Shown here: piece after piece, positions 27,976 to 37,490 of the stretch
Position numbering within the stretch: position 1 is the stretch's first letter
How the letters are laid out: every line of letters begins with the position of its first letter
Source: Betaproteobacteria bacterium
GTDB taxonomy: Bacteria; Pseudomonadota; Gammaproteobacteria; Burkholderiales; SG8-39
Assembly: GCA_005881575.1 (NCBI GenBank)
Contig: VBCA01000021.1
Location: 1-52,285, forward strand
DNA length: 52,285 nucleotides
Reading direction: 5' to 3'
Translations under genes and position numbers: made by a program
Notes under the pieces: generated by a model
Seen by the model: only the letters and a program-made list of their open reading frames with translations
What the model was told of the DNA's origin: nothing
Database searches by the model: none

Positions 27976-29025
27976 ATGCGGTCGAAGGGCCCGACCATCC
28001 TGTTTCAAGCGCTTGTCCTGGGCACCGCGTGCGTTTCGTTCGCGAGCGCGCAATCCCCGGAGAAAAATCAATCGGTCTACCTCTACCAAGGCGCAGACCG
28101 CGCGCAGCGCCTTGCCGAGCGGGCCCGGCAGGAGGGGACGCTCGTCATGTACACCTCGCTCGCGACCTCGGAATCGGTGCCGCTCACCCAGGCGTTCGAG
28201 AAGAAATACGGCGTCAAGGTCCAGCTGTGGCGCTCGCTCAGCGACCAGGTGGTGAGGCGCGCCTTGAACGAAGCCAAGGCGCGCCGTCATGTCGTGGATG
28301 TCGTCGAGACCAACGGCCCGGAGCTGGAGGCGCTCGCGCGCGAACGCGTGACCGCGCCTTTTTTCAGCCCCCACATCGCCGACATTCCCTCGTGGGGCGT
28401 GCCCGCGCACCGCATGTGGGTCTCGGACCGCGTCGACTTCTTCGTGGTGGCGTTCAATACGGCGAAGGTGCGCCGCGAGGAGCTTCCGGCGACCTACGAG
28501 GGCTTCCTCGACCCCAAGTGGAGAGGGCGGATCGGGCTCGAAGCGACCGATCAGGAGTGGCTCGCCGGGCTCGCCAAGCACTGGGGCGAGAAGCGCGCCC
28601 TCGATTTCTTTCGCGGCCTGGTCGCGATGAAGCCCGACGTGCGCAAGGGGCACGTGCTGCTGTCCGAGATGGTCGTGGCCGGCGAGGTGCCCGTCAGCCT
28701 CACCAATTACGCATCCAACGCCGATTCGATGAAGCGCCGCGACAAGCCGATCGACTGGAAGCCGGTCGAGCCGGTGATCGGCAGGCCGCAGGCGATCGGG
28801 CTCGCGGCCAACGCGCCCCATCCGAACGCCGCGCTGCTCTTCGCCGATTTCGTGCTGTCCCCGGAAGGCCAGCAGCTTTTCAACTCCATGGGGAGGTTTC
28901 CCTCGAGCCGGAAGGTGGCGAGCGACCGGGTGACGTTTCCCTACTTGATGCTCGACCCGATCGCCCTGATCGACGAAGACGAGAAATGGCTCGAGCAGTG
29001 GAACGAGCTCGTCACGGGGAAATAG
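27976..29025 (+). CDS. family-1 extracellular solute-binding protein (AfuA/PotD-like)
   Basis: 349 residues with GGAGGAGGAGG ahead of the ATG and a signal peptide ending ASAQS. The body has EGTLVMYTSLATSESVPLTQ and AFEKKYGVKVQLWR, the opening lobes of iron/polyamine/thiamine-type binding proteins. HPNAALLFADFVLSPEGQQL near the C-terminus is the family landmark. No permease is linked. It is followed 7 bases later by an IclR regulator, so the protein's ligand may be linked to the pathway that regulator controls. Confidence 0.82.
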   Translation: MRSKGPTILFQALVLGTACVSFASAQSPEKNQSVYLYQGADRAQRLAERARQEGTLVMYTSLATSESVPLTQAFEKKYGVKVQLWRSLSDQVVRRALNEAKARRHVVDVVETNGPELEALARERVTAPFFSPHIADIPSWGVPAHRMWVSDRVDFFVVAFNTAKVRREELPATYEGFLDPKWRGRIGLEATDQEWLAGLAKHWGEKRALDFFRGLVAMKPDVRKGHVLLSEMVVAGEVPVSLTNYASNADSMKRRDKPIDWKPVEPVIGRPQAIGLAANAPHPNAALLFADFVLSPEGQQLFNSMGRFPSSRKVASDRVTFPYLMLDPIALIDEDEKWLEQWNELVTGK

Positions 29026-29032
29026 AACGGCG

Positions 29033-29848
29033 ATGGAACGAAAAGTCAATTCCGCAAGATCCCGCACGCGCCTCTCGTCGGTGGCGAATTCCTTGCGGCT
29101 CATCAAGGCGTTTTCCGAGGACGAGTACGAGATCGGCATCAGCGATCTCGCCAAGCGGCTCGGGTTGGCGAAGAGCACCGTACACCGGCTCGCCTCGACG
29201 CTGCTCGAGCAGGGGATCCTCGAGCAGAACTCAGGCGACGGCAAATATCATCTCGGGCTCGCCCTGTTCGAGCTGGGGGCGATGGTGCGCCGGAAAATGG
29301 ACTTCACCATGGAAGCGCGGCCTTTCCTTCGCGCGCTCATGGAGAAAACCGGCGAAACCGTGCATCTCGCGATTCTCGATCACGATTCGATCCTGTACAT
29401 CATCACCCACGAGAGCAAGCAGGCCCTGCGCATGGGCTCGAAAGTCGGCACCCGCGCGCCGGTGCACTCCACCGCGGTCGGCAAGGCGCTGCTCGCCTTC
29501 CTTTCCGAGGACGAGCTCGAGCGCATCATCGCCCTCGGGCTTCCGGCGAGCACGCCCCGGACGATCGTCGAGCCCAAGGCCTTGCGCCGCGAGCTGGCGA
29601 CGGTGCGCGCGCGCAATTACGCGGTCGACGACGAGGAGAGCGAGATCGGACTTCGCGCGATTGCGGCGCCGATACGCATCTACTCGGGCAACGTCGTCGC
29701 GGCGATCAGCATCGCCGGCCCGGTGCACCGCATGGCGAGAAAGGCGCTGCTCGGCTGGGTGCGCGAGCTGGTGGACGCCGCCGAGGCGGTTTCACAGCGG
29801 CTCGGCTGGCAAGCGTCGCGCGCGGAGGCCCTGCCGAAGCGCGCCTGA
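29033..29848 (+). CDS. IclR-family transcriptional regulator
   Basis: 271 residues. An N-terminal winged helix-turn-helix covers about residues 14-75 (SLRLIKAFSEDEYEIGISDL, then LGLAKSTVHRLASTLLEQG), followed by the IclR effector domain with GSKVGTRAPVHSTAVGKALL and the C-terminal AAISIAGPVHRM. Ligands of the family are small organic acids and aromatics. The likely target is the palindrome 1.2 kb upstream at 27855, controlling both its own operon and the divergent cupin-eutA pair. Confidence 0.9.
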   Translation: MERKVNSARSRTRLSSVANSLRLIKAFSEDEYEIGISDLAKRLGLAKSTVHRLASTLLEQGILEQNSGDGKYHLGLALFELGAMVRRKMDFTMEARPFLRALMEKTGETVHLAILDHDSILYIITHESKQALRMGSKVGTRAPVHSTAVGKALLAFLSEDELERIIALGLPASTPRTIVEPKALRRELATVRARNYAVDDEESEIGLRAIAAPIRIYSGNVVAAISIAGPVHRMARKALLGWVRELVDAAEAVSQRLGWQASRAEALPKRA

Positions 29849-29864
29849 TCAAACCGCGCCTGGC

Positions 29865-30758
29865 TCAAATTCCGAGCCGCTGCCAGATCGTCGAGGTGAG
29901 CCCCGCCTGGTTCATGGTGTAGAAGTGCAGGCCGGGCGCTCCGGCCGAGAGCAGCCGGTCGCACAGGTCGGTCACCACGTCCAGGCCCAAGCTTCGAATC
30001 GAGGCGACGTCGTCGCCGAGACTCTGCATCTTCAGGCGCAGCCAGCGCGGAATCTCGGCACCGCAGGCGTCCGAGAAGCGAGCCAGCTGCGAGAAATTCC
30101 CTATCGGCATGATTCCCGGGACGATGGGCAGGTCGATGCCGAGCGCCTCGCAATCGTCGACGAAGCGCAAATAGGAATCGATGTTGTAGAAATACTGCGT
30201 GATCGCAGCGTCCGCGCCGGCGTCGACCTTGCGCTTGAAATTTCGCAGGTCCTCGTGCGGGCTGCGCGCCTGGGGATGGAACTCCGGATAGCAGGCGACT
30301 TCGACGTGGAAGTGATCGCCGGTTCGTTCGCGGATGAAAGCCACCAGCTCGCTCGCGAAGCGAAGCTCTCCCGCGCTCGCGGCGCCCGAAGGCAGGTCCC
30401 CGCGCAGGGCGACGATGTGATCGATGCGTTTCGACTTGTACAGCTCGAGCGTCGCGGCGACGTCGGCGCGCGTCGCGCCGATGCAGGAGATATGCGGCGC
30501 CGCGCGGTGGCCGGCGGCCTGGATTTCAAGGACGGTCTCCAGCGTGCGCTCCCGCGTGGAGCCGCCCGCGCCGTAGGTGCAAGAAAAGAAGCGCGGTTTC
30601 AACTGCGCGAGCTGCCTCCAGGTCGCGCGCAGCTTTTCCATTCCCCCCGGCGTCTTCGGCGGAAAAAACTCGAAGCTGAACGTGCGCGGGTGTTTTTTCT
30701 GCGACTCCAAGAACTCAGACCGAAGCGCGCGCGGACCGGGGGCTTTGGGCGCGGGCAC
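29865..30758 (-). CDS. metF: methylenetetrahydrofolate reductase
   Basis: 297 residues, MetF size. The catalytic Glu is in [10 protein letters not shown], and the flavin-binding region has [13 protein letters not shown] and ALRGDLP. It reduces methylene-THF to methyl-THF for methionine synthesis. The GTG start at 30758 lies 44 bases inside the end of metE; an internal TTG at 30710 is an alternative that would avoid the overlap. Transcribed from metE, so methyl donor supply and methionine synthase are coordinated. Confidence 0.92.
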   Translation of the reverse strand: MPAPKAPGPRALRSEFLESQKKHPRTFSFEFFPPKTPGGMEKLRATWRQLAQLKPRFFSCTYGAGGSTRERTLETVLEIQAAGHRAAPHISCIGATRADVAATLELYKSKRIDHIVALRGDLPSGAASAGELRFASELVAFIRERTGDHFHVEVACYPEFHPQARSPHEDLRNFKRKVDAGADAAITQYFYNIDSYLRFVDDCEALGIDLPIVPGIMPIGNFSQLARFSDACGAEIPRWLRLKMQSLGDDVASIRSLGLDVVTDLCDRLLSAGAPGLHFYTMNQAGLTSTIWQRLGI

Positions 30759-33012
30759 GCACGCGACGGGCCGCCTCGACCATCCTCGTCAGCGCGGCCT
30801 CGGTTTCAGGCCAGCCGCGGGTCTTCAATCCGCAATCCGGATTGACCCACAAGCGCTCGAGCGGAATCACCCGCTCGGCTTTTTCGAGCAGCTTCAGCAT
30901 TTCTCCGGTGTCCGGCACCCGCGGAGAGTGGATATCGTATACGCCCGGGCCGATCTCGTTCGGATAGCGGAACTCCCCGAAGCCCTCGAGCAGCTCCATG
31001 TCGGAGCGCGAGGTCTCGATGGTGATCACGTCGGCGTCGAGCGCCGCGATCGAGGGCAGGATGTCGTTGAATTCCGCGTAGCACATGTGCGTGTGGATCT
31101 GCGTCCCGTCGGCCACGCCGGATGATACCAGCTTGAACGCGCGCACCGCCCAATCGAGGTAGCTCGCCCAGCCGCGTTTCTTGAGCGGAAGGCCTTCGCG
31201 CAGCGCCGGTTCGTCGATCTGGATGATGGCAATGCCGGCCCGCTCGATGTCGAGCACTTCGTCGCGCAGCGCCAGCGCGATCTGAAAGGCGGTTTTACTG
31301 CGCGGCTGGTCGTCGCGCACGAACGACCACTGCAGCATGGTGATCGGGCCGGTCAGCATGCCTTTCATCGGTTTCTCCGTCAGGCTCTGGGCGTACCGCG
31401 TCCACTCCACGGTCATTGGCCCGGGCCTCGAGACGTCGCCGTAGATGATCGGCGGCTTCACGCACCGCGAGCCGTAGCTTTGCACCCAGCCGTTTTCGGT
31501 GAAGGCGAAGCCCTGCAATTGCTCGCCGAAATACTCGACCATGTCGTTGCGCTCGGCTTCGCCGTGGACCAGCACGTCCAGCCCCAGCGCCTCCTGCCGC
31601 GCCACGGCCTGGCGGATTTCCGCGCGCATCGCCTCGAGGTACGCGTCGGGCGCGAGCGCGCCCTTCTTGAACGCCGCGCGCGCTTTTCGTATCTCGGGGG
31701 TTTGTGGAAACGAGCCGATCGTCGTCGTGGGCAGCAACGGCAGGTTCAGTCGGGCGCGTTGCTTGCGGATGCGCTCGGCAAAGGGCGACGGGCGGCGCGT
31801 ATCCCGTTCGGACAATGCATCGAGCCGACGCCGCACCGCGTCGGAGCGTACCCGCTCCGAGCGCTTTCGCGAGGCGCCTGCCTCACGCGAGGCCGTCAGC
31901 GCCGGCGCGATCGCCTGGGTTTCTCCCTCGACGCCTCGCTTGAGCGCGGCGATTTCATCGAGCTTTTGCACGGCGAACGCCAGCCAGCCGCGGATTTCGG
32001 GGGCTAGCGCTTTTTCGCGGTCGAGGTCGACCGGAACGTGGAGCAGCGAGCAGCTGGCCGAAACCCACAGCCGCTCGCCGAGCTGCTCGTGGGCCGGTTT
32101 GAGGCTGGCCAGAGCTTGGTCGAGGTCGGTTCGCCAGATATTGCGGCCGTCGACGACCCCGAGCGACAGCACTTTCGACTCCGGGTAGCCGTTCAGGAAC
32201 GTCGCAAGCTGCTGCGGCCCGCGCACGAGGTCCAGATGGACGCCGGAAACCGGCAGCGACTTGAGCAGGGTTTCGCGCTCCGCCACCGACTCGAAGTAGG
32301 TCGCGAGCAGAATCTTCGGCGATGCGGGTGCGAGAGCCTCGTAGGTCGGCCGGAAGGCGGCGAGCCAGCGCTCTTCCAGATCGAGCCCCAATACCGGCTC
32401 GTCCATCTGCACCCAGCCGACTTCCAGTTCCTTGAGGTGGGCGAGCAGGCGCTGGTACGCTGGCACCATGCGCGGCAGCAGATCGAGCTTCGAAGAAAGG
32501 CCGGACTTGATCTTGCCCGCATGCAACAGAGTGAGCGGCCCGATCAGGGCCACCTTGACAGAGTGGCCGAGTTCCTTGGCCTGCTTGACCTCCTCGAACA
32601 GCCACTCCACGCCGCCGTCGAAGCGCGTGTCCGAGCTCCATTCCGGTACCAGATAATGGTAGTTGGTGTCGAACCACTTGGTCATTTCCATGGCCGGATG
32701 GTTGGCGTCGCCGCGCGCCAGCGTGAAGTGGTCGGGCAGCGTCAAGGCGCGGGGATCGAATCCGAACCGTCCGGGCGCGCACCCCAGGTGCGCGGTCGTC
32801 TGCAGCACCGAGTCGTACCAGGCGAAATCGCCTACCGTGACGAGGTCCAGGCCCGCACTGCGTTGCCATTGCCAGTGTTTGCCGCGCAGATCGCGGCCGA
32901 CTTTCAATAGCCCCGACTCCGTGAGCTCACCCTGCCAGAACGATTCCAGGGCGGCCTTTAGTTCCCGCTCAGCCCCGATGCGCGGGAATCCCAGTATGTG
33001 CGCGACGGTCAC
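30715..33012 (-). CDS. metE: cobalamin-independent methionine synthase
   Basis: 765 residues from GTG 33012 ([19 protein letters not shown]), preferred because AAAGGAG lies 6 bases upstream; an ATG 30 bases further upstream has no site. The zinc ligands appear in [11 protein letters not shown] and [13 protein letters not shown]. It transfers methyl from methyl-THF-triglutamate to homocysteine. The gene is divergent from metR across 117 bases and overlaps metF downstream. The presence of eutA nearby is curious, since MetE is the B12-free route. Confidence 0.94.
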   Translation of the reverse strand: MTVAHILGFPRIGAERELKAALESFWQGELTESGLLKVGRDLRGKHWQWQRSAGLDLVTVGDFAWYDSVLQTTAHLGCAPGRFGFDPRALTLPDHFTLARGDANHPAMEMTKWFDTNYHYLVPEWSSDTRFDGGVEWLFEEVKQAKELGHSVKVALIGPLTLLHAGKIKSGLSSKLDLLPRMVPAYQRLLAHLKELEVGWVQMDEPVLGLDLEERWLAAFRPTYEALAPASPKILLATYFESVAERETLLKSLPVSGVHLDLVRGPQQLATFLNGYPESKVLSLGVVDGRNIWRTDLDQALASLKPAHEQLGERLWVSASCSLLHVPVDLDREKALAPEIRGWLAFAVQKLDEIAALKRGVEGETQAIAPALTASREAGASRKRSERVRSDAVRRRLDALSERDTRRPSPFAERIRKQRARLNLPLLPTTTIGSFPQTPEIRKARAAFKKGALAPDAYLEAMRAEIRQAVARQEALGLDVLVHGEAERNDMVEYFGEQLQGFAFTENGWVQSYGSRCVKPPIIYGDVSRPGPMTVEWTRYAQSLTEKPMKGMLTGPITMLQWSFVRDDQPRSKTAFQIALALRDEVLDIERAGIAIIQIDEPALREGLPLKKRGWASYLDWAVRAFKLVSSGVADGTQIHTHMCYAEFNDILPSIAALDADVITIETSRSDMELLEGFGEFRYPNEIGPGVYDIHSPRVPDTGEMLKLLEKAERVIPLERLWVNPDCGLKTRGWPETEAALTRMVEAARRVRARAQSPRSARASV

Positions 33013-33087
33013 GGTCCACTCCTTTGACGAGTGGAAGATCATCCTCTACACTCATTTATGAATCCAATGAAAGTTTATTAATATATC

Positions 33088-33102
33088 ATGAGCCGTATTC
33101 AT
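33088..33102. promoter_or_regulatory. MetR binding site between metE and metR
   Basis: ATGAGCCGTATTCAT contains TGAG-N5-TTCA, seven of eight matches to the MetR consensus TGAA-N5-TTCA, in an AT-rich spacer. It sits 28 bases before the metR start and 76 before metE, a standard position for activation of metE and autoregulation. Confidence 0.6.
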
Positions 33103-33129
33103 AATCTTTCCGGCCGCTGAATTGCCCCC

Positions 33130-34044
33130 ATGCTCGAAATCCGCCACCTGCGCACGCTGCTCGCGCTGACCGAAGCGGGCACGGTGTCGCGCGCGGCCGA
33201 GCGCGTGCATTTGACCCAGTCGGCGCTCTCCCACCAGTTGAAGGCGCTGGAAGCGCATTACGGCGTGGCGATGGTGAAGCGCCACGGGCAGTCAGTAAAG
33301 CTTACCGAGCCGGGTCAGCGGCTGGTGACATTGGCGCGCACGGTGATGGGCGAAGTCCGAACTGCCGAGCGCGATCTGACGAAACTCGTTGGCAAGCCGG
33401 CGGGAACCCTGCGCATCGTCCTCGAATGCCACACCTGCTTCGACTGGCTGATGCCGATCATGGACGCTTTTCGCAAGCACTGGCCGGAGGTGGAGCTCGA
33501 TCTGGTATCGGGCTTTCATCCCAACCCGCTCGCCTTGCTCGCCGACAACAAGACCGATCTGGTGATCGGATCGGAGAACAAGCCGCGGCGGGGCATCGTC
33601 TACCACCCGCTGTTTCGCTTTGAAGTGCTCGCGGTAATGCCGACCGACCACCGGCTGAAGGCAAAGCGCCATCTTGCCGCGAGCGACTTCGCGAAAGAAA
33701 CGCTCATCACTTATCCGGTGCCCGAAGAGCGCATCGACCTGATCCGTCGGGTGTTGAAACCCGCCAAAATCCATCCCAGGCGCCGCACCACGGAACTGAC
33801 GGTAGCCATCTTGCAACTGGTCGCCAGCCGCCGAGGCGTGGCCGCGCTCCCGAACTGGGGGATAAAGAACTACGTGGATTACGGATACGTGATCGCGCGG
33901 CGCATCGGCAAGAGCGGGCTGTGGAGCAACCTGTACGGCGCCACCACCGGCGAAGTGGCGCGCCTCCCCTTTGTCCGGGATTTTCTGGAGACGGCCCGGC
34001 GCGAATGCTTCGCCAAGCTAGACGGCGTGGTGCCGGTGCAGTGA
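33130..34044 (+). CDS. metR: LysR-type regulator MetR
   Basis: 304 residues. The helix-turn-helix is GTVSRAAERVHLTQSALSHQ, nearly the MetR signature, and LECHTCFDWLMPIMDAFRKH in the effector domain is MetR-specific. MetR activates metE with homocysteine as co-inducer. The divergent position beside metE and the recognisable operator support the call strongly. It ends 9 bases from the convergent dehydrogenase gene. Confidence 0.93.
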   Translation: MLEIRHLRTLLALTEAGTVSRAAERVHLTQSALSHQLKALEAHYGVAMVKRHGQSVKLTEPGQRLVTLARTVMGEVRTAERDLTKLVGKPAGTLRIVLECHTCFDWLMPIMDAFRKHWPEVELDLVSGFHPNPLALLADNKTDLVIGSENKPRRGIVYHPLFRFEVLAVMPTDHRLKAKRHLAASDFAKETLITYPVPEERIDLIRRVLKPAKIHPRRRTTELTVAILQLVASRRGVAALPNWGIKNYVDYGYVIARRIGKSGLWSNLYGATTGEVARLPFVRDFLETARRECFAKLDGVVPVQ

Positions 34045-34053
34045 GGCGCCTGT

Positions 34054-34941
34054 TCAGCCATCGCCCTGCTTCATCCAGCGCACCGGGATCGAGGTGATAT
34101 CGCCTTTGCCCAGGCCCGCGCGCGAAGCTTCGTCGTAGCACTGCAGCGCACTCGAAGTGACCGGGAGGGTGGTTCCGAGCGATCGTGCCTCCTCGACCAT
34201 CGTTCTCAGGTCCTTGCGCATCGCGTCGATGTCGACGGTGATGGGTCCAACGGCCTTCCCCTCGATCGCCGCCGCCAGTGCCGGTCCGCGGTTCTTCAGC
34301 ACGTTGGGGCCGCCTGAGGTGTCGGCGAAGATGTCGACGAGGCGGGCGGCGTCCAGTCCGAGCGGGCGGACGAGCGCCAGCGCCTCGCCGAAGGCCTGCC
34401 AGAAAACCAGGAGCGGCAGGTTGATCGCGAGCTTCATGCTCGCGCCGGCGCCGACCGGTCCGACGTGCTCGATGCGGCGGCACATCTGCTCGAGCAGAGA
34501 CCTGGCGCGCGCGACATCCGCCGCGCCGCCGCCGACGAAGCCGAAGAGCTTTCCTTCCCGCGCGGGTCCGATCGTTCCGCCGACGGGGCATTCGACCATG
34601 GCTGCGCCTTTCCTTCGGACGTCTGCCGCGAGCGCGCGCTCGGTCTCGGGGCGCACCGTGCTCATCTCGATGAAGAGCTTGCCGGAGACGTCGGCCGAAA
34701 GCAGCCCGCTCTTGCCGCGATACGCGGTGTCGATCGCGGCGGCATCGGTGAGTATGGTGACGATCGCTTCCGACGAGGAGGCGAGCTGCGACGGGGTGGC
34801 TGCGACCTTGGCGCCGACCGCGGCGAGCGCTTTTGTCTTGTCCGCGGTGCGATTCCAGACCGCGAGCTCGTGGCCGAGACCGATCAGCCGCTCGCCTATC
34901 GCCGCTCCCATTCTTCCGGTGCCCGCGATGCCGATTTTCAA
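34054..34941 (-). CDS. NAD(P)-dependent beta-hydroxyacid dehydrogenase (3-hydroxyisobutyrate dehydrogenase family)
   Basis: 295 residues. The N-terminal Rossmann motif is GIAGTGRMGAAIGERL, the substrate-binding DGTVGGT-like motif appears as CPVGGTIGPAREGKL, and the catalytic Lys is in GAGASMKLAINLPL. Members oxidise 3-hydroxyisobutyrate, tartronate semialdehyde and related acids, and the exact substrate is not given by sequence. It is divergent from the large catabolic cluster beginning at 35043, with a near-perfect palindrome between. Confidence 0.85.
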   Translation of the reverse strand: MKIGIAGTGRMGAAIGERLIGLGHELAVWNRTADKTKALAAVGAKVAATPSQLASSSEAIVTILTDAAAIDTAYRGKSGLLSADVSGKLFIEMSTVRPETERALAADVRRKGAAMVECPVGGTIGPAREGKLFGFVGGGAADVARARSLLEQMCRRIEHVGPVGAGASMKLAINLPLLVFWQAFGEALALVRPLGLDAARLVDIFADTSGGPNVLKNRGPALAAAIEGKAVGPITVDIDAMRKDLRTMVEEARSLGTTLPVTSSALQCYDEASRAGLGKGDITSIPVRWMKQGDG

Positions 34942-34963
34942 TTTGCCTCCTTGATCCGTTCAG

Positions 34964-34991
34964 TTGACACCGCGCCGCGGCGTGGGGTCAA
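34964..34991. promoter_or_regulatory. 28-base near-perfect palindrome in a divergent promoter region
   Basis: TTGACACCGCGCCG is followed directly by CGGCGTGGGGTCAA; 12 of 14 positions pair. It is centred in the 101-base gap between the dehydrogenase and the CocE-type hydrolase. A TATAAC -10 element follows at 35006-35011 for the rightward gene. It fits an operator; the regulator is unknown. Confidence 0.45.
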
Positions 34992-35042
34992 ATTAGCCCG
35001 ACAACTATAACAGCTCAACGAAGCCGGAATAACGGGGACAAC

Positions 35043-36788
35043 ATGGCCTCGCGCAAGAGCGAGCTCCGCGACGGGATGCGCATCGATTGGGACGTTCCGA
35101 TCGAGATGGACGACGGGCTGGTGCTGCGCGCGGATGTATACCGTCCGGAGAGGGAAGGGCCATTTCCGGTCATTCTCAGCTACGGCCCCTACGCCAAAGG
35201 CCTCGCGTTCCAGGACGGATATCCGAGCGCGTGGCAGCGCATGGTCGCCGAGCACCCCGACGTCGCGCACGGGTCGACCAACAAATACCAGAACTGGGAA
35301 GTCGTCGATCCCGAGAAATGGGTCCCGGACGGATATGCCTGCGTGCGCGTCGATTCGCGCGGCGCGGGACGCTCGCCGGGTCACATCGACCATTTCTCTC
35401 CGCGCGAAACGAAGGACTTCTACCTCTGCATCGAGTGGGCGGGCGTGCAGCGCTGGGCGAGCGGCAAGGTCGGCCTGAACGGGATCTCCTATTACGGCAT
35501 CAACCAGTGGCACGTCGCCTCGCTCGCGCCGCCCCATCTCGCGGCGATGTGCATCTGGGAGGGGGCGGCCGACTGGTATCGCGATATGACGCATCACGGC
35601 GGGATTCTCTCGACGTTCTGGGCCAACTGGTACGACATGCAGGTGAAGACGGTGCAGTACGGCCTCGGGCAGCGCGGTCCGCGCAGCCGTGTCACGGGCG
35701 AATTCGTGTGCGGAGACGAAACTCTGAGCGATCGCGAATTGCAGCGCAACCGCTGCGACTTCGGCGATGACATCCTCGCGCATCCGCTCGACGACGATTA
35801 CCACAAGGGGCGTTCTCCGGTCTGGGACAAGATCTCCGTGCCCTTTCTTTCCGCCGCGAACTGGGGAGGGCAGGGCCTGCACCCGCGCGGCAATTTCGAG
35901 GGCTTCGTGCGCGCGGCTTCGAAGGACAAGTGGCTCGAGGCGCACGGAATCGAGCACTGGACGCATTTCTATACCGATTACGGGATCGGGCTCCAGAAAC
36001 GGTTCTTCGCGTATTACCTGAAAGGCGAGAAGAATGGCTGGGACCGGCAGCCGCGCGTGCAGCTCCAGGTGCGGCACATCGACCGCTTCGTCGAACGGCA
36101 TGAAGCTGAATGGCCGATCGCGCGCACGCGCTGGACGAAGTACCACCTCGACCCGGCCCACCACGCCCTTGTTCCGGGACCTTGCGGGAGCGCGGCGAGC
36201 ACGAGCTACGACGCATCCGGCGACGGGGTGACATTCCTTTCAGCGCCGCTCGAGCACGAGACCGAGATCACGGGGCCGCTTGCCGCGAGGCTGTTCGTGT
36301 CCTCGTCGACGACTGACGCCGATCTGTTCCTGGTTTTCCGCGTGTTCTCCCCGGACATGCGCGAAGTGGTTTTCATGGGGGCGATCGATCCCCACACGCC
36401 GGTCGCGCAAGGCTGGCTGCGCGCCTCGCATCGCAAGCTCGACGCGAGACTCTCGACCGAGTACCGGCCCTACCATACGCACGACGAGCTGCAGCCTCTG
36501 AAACCCGGCGAGGTTGTGCAGACGGACGTCGAGATCTGGCCGACTTCGATCGTGGTCCCGGCCGGCCACAGGCTGGCGCTGACGGTGCGGGGAAAGGACT
36601 ACGAATGGCAGAAGTCGACGGGCGCCAGGCTCTCGAACTTCAAGAACGAGTTGCGCGGCTGCGGTCCGTTCCTGCATGATGACCCGCGCGACCGTCCGGC
36701 GGCGGTCTTCGGCGGCAAGGTCACGATCCACGCCGGACCCGGGCGCGAATCCTACGTCCTGGTTCCGGCCGTCCCGCCGAAACGCTGA
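35043..36788 (+). CDS. CocE/NonD-family serine hydrolase
   Basis: 581 residues of the S15/CocE family. The alpha/beta hydrolase domain has an oxyanion-type SYGPYAKG, the DSRGAGRSPG loop and the nucleophile elbow LNGISYYGINQW with Ser149. A C-terminal jelly-roll lid follows (PVAQGWLRASHRKLDARLS and VVQTDVEIWPTS). Members hydrolyse esters or amides such as cocaine or glutaryl-cephalosporins. No signal peptide, so cytoplasmic. First gene of the rightward cluster, 14 bases before the GST gene. Confidence 0.87.
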   Translation: MASRKSELRDGMRIDWDVPIEMDDGLVLRADVYRPEREGPFPVILSYGPYAKGLAFQDGYPSAWQRMVAEHPDVAHGSTNKYQNWEVVDPEKWVPDGYACVRVDSRGAGRSPGHIDHFSPRETKDFYLCIEWAGVQRWASGKVGLNGISYYGINQWHVASLAPPHLAAMCIWEGAADWYRDMTHHGGILSTFWANWYDMQVKTVQYGLGQRGPRSRVTGEFVCGDETLSDRELQRNRCDFGDDILAHPLDDDYHKGRSPVWDKISVPFLSAANWGGQGLHPRGNFEGFVRAASKDKWLEAHGIEHWTHFYTDYGIGLQKRFFAYYLKGEKNGWDRQPRVQLQVRHIDRFVERHEAEWPIARTRWTKYHLDPAHHALVPGPCGSAASTSYDASGDGVTFLSAPLEHETEITGPLAARLFVSSSTTDADLFLVFRVFSPDMREVVFMGAIDPHTPVAQGWLRASHRKLDARLSTEYRPYHTHDELQPLKPGEVVQTDVEIWPTSIVVPAGHRLALTVRGKDYEWQKSTGARLSNFKNELRGCGPFLHDDPRDRPAAVFGGKVTIHAGPGRESYVLVPAVPPKR

Positions 36789-36802
36789 AGGAGAGCCATG
36801 CG

Positions 36803-37465
36803 ATGCCGATGAAACTCTACGGGTTCTGGCGGTCTCTCGCCACCTACCGGGTGCGCGCCGCTCTCGCGCTGAAAGGAATCGACGTCGAGCAGATCTCGAT
36901 CAATCTGCTGCAGGGAAAGCAGCACGCCGAGGAATATAAGGCGATCAACCCGCAGGGCGTGGTGCCCGCGCTCGTGATCGACGGCGGGCCGCCGCTGTTC
37001 CAATCGATGGCGATCCTCGAGTACCTGGAGGAAACGTATCCCAGGCCCGCGCTGCTGCCCAAAGATCCCCGGGGACGGGCGCGCGTGCGGGGCCTCGCGC
37101 AGATCGCCGTGAGCGACGGGCATCCGCTGGTCGTTCCGCGGATTCGCGGCTACCTCGAGCGCGAAATGCATCAGGACGAGCCGGCGCGCAACCAGTGGCT
37201 CGCGCACTGGACGCTCGAGGCGCTGAAGGCGCTCGAAGCGCATCTGGGCAAGGAAAGCGAAACGGGCAGGTTCTGCCACGGCGATGCGCCGACGATCGCG
37301 GACATCTGCCTGGTTTCCCAGGTCTTCGGGGCGAAGTTCTTCAATGTCGACACCGCCGGCCTGCCGACGGCCATGCGCATTTTCGGCGAATGCATGAAAA
37401 TCGACGCTTTCGATCGTTCCCAGCCACTGAAGCAGCCCGACGCCCCGAAAACTCCAACCCACTGA
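36803..37465 (+). CDS. glutathione S-transferase, maleylacetoacetate-isomerase-like
   Basis: 220 residues. The thioredoxin-like N-terminal domain reads LYGFWRSLATYRVRAALALK and keeps the zeta-class pattern of Ser followed by Tyr-Arg-Val-Arg, though the usual SSCS is reduced to RSLATY. NPQGVVPALVIDGG and FQSMAILEYLEE bind glutathione. The C-terminal helical domain ends PTIADICLVSQVF. Maleylacetoacetate and maleylpyruvate isomerases act after extradiol or gentisate ring cleavage, which suggests aromatic catabolism. Confidence 0.82.
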   Translation: MPMKLYGFWRSLATYRVRAALALKGIDVEQISINLLQGKQHAEEYKAINPQGVVPALVIDGGPPLFQSMAILEYLEETYPRPALLPKDPRGRARVRGLAQIAVSDGHPLVVPRIRGYLEREMHQDEPARNQWLAHWTLEALKALEAHLGKESETGRFCHGDAPTIADICLVSQVFGAKFFNVDTAGLPTAMRIFGECMKIDAFDRSQPLKQPDAPKTPTH

Positions 37466-37490
37466 TCGGACCGAGCAAAGGAGGAGGACC

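Noticed and set aside
33013-33129. SAM or cobalamin riboswitch upstream of metE
   Set aside because: The spacer is too short and AT-rich and shows no conserved box; regulation by MetR explains it.
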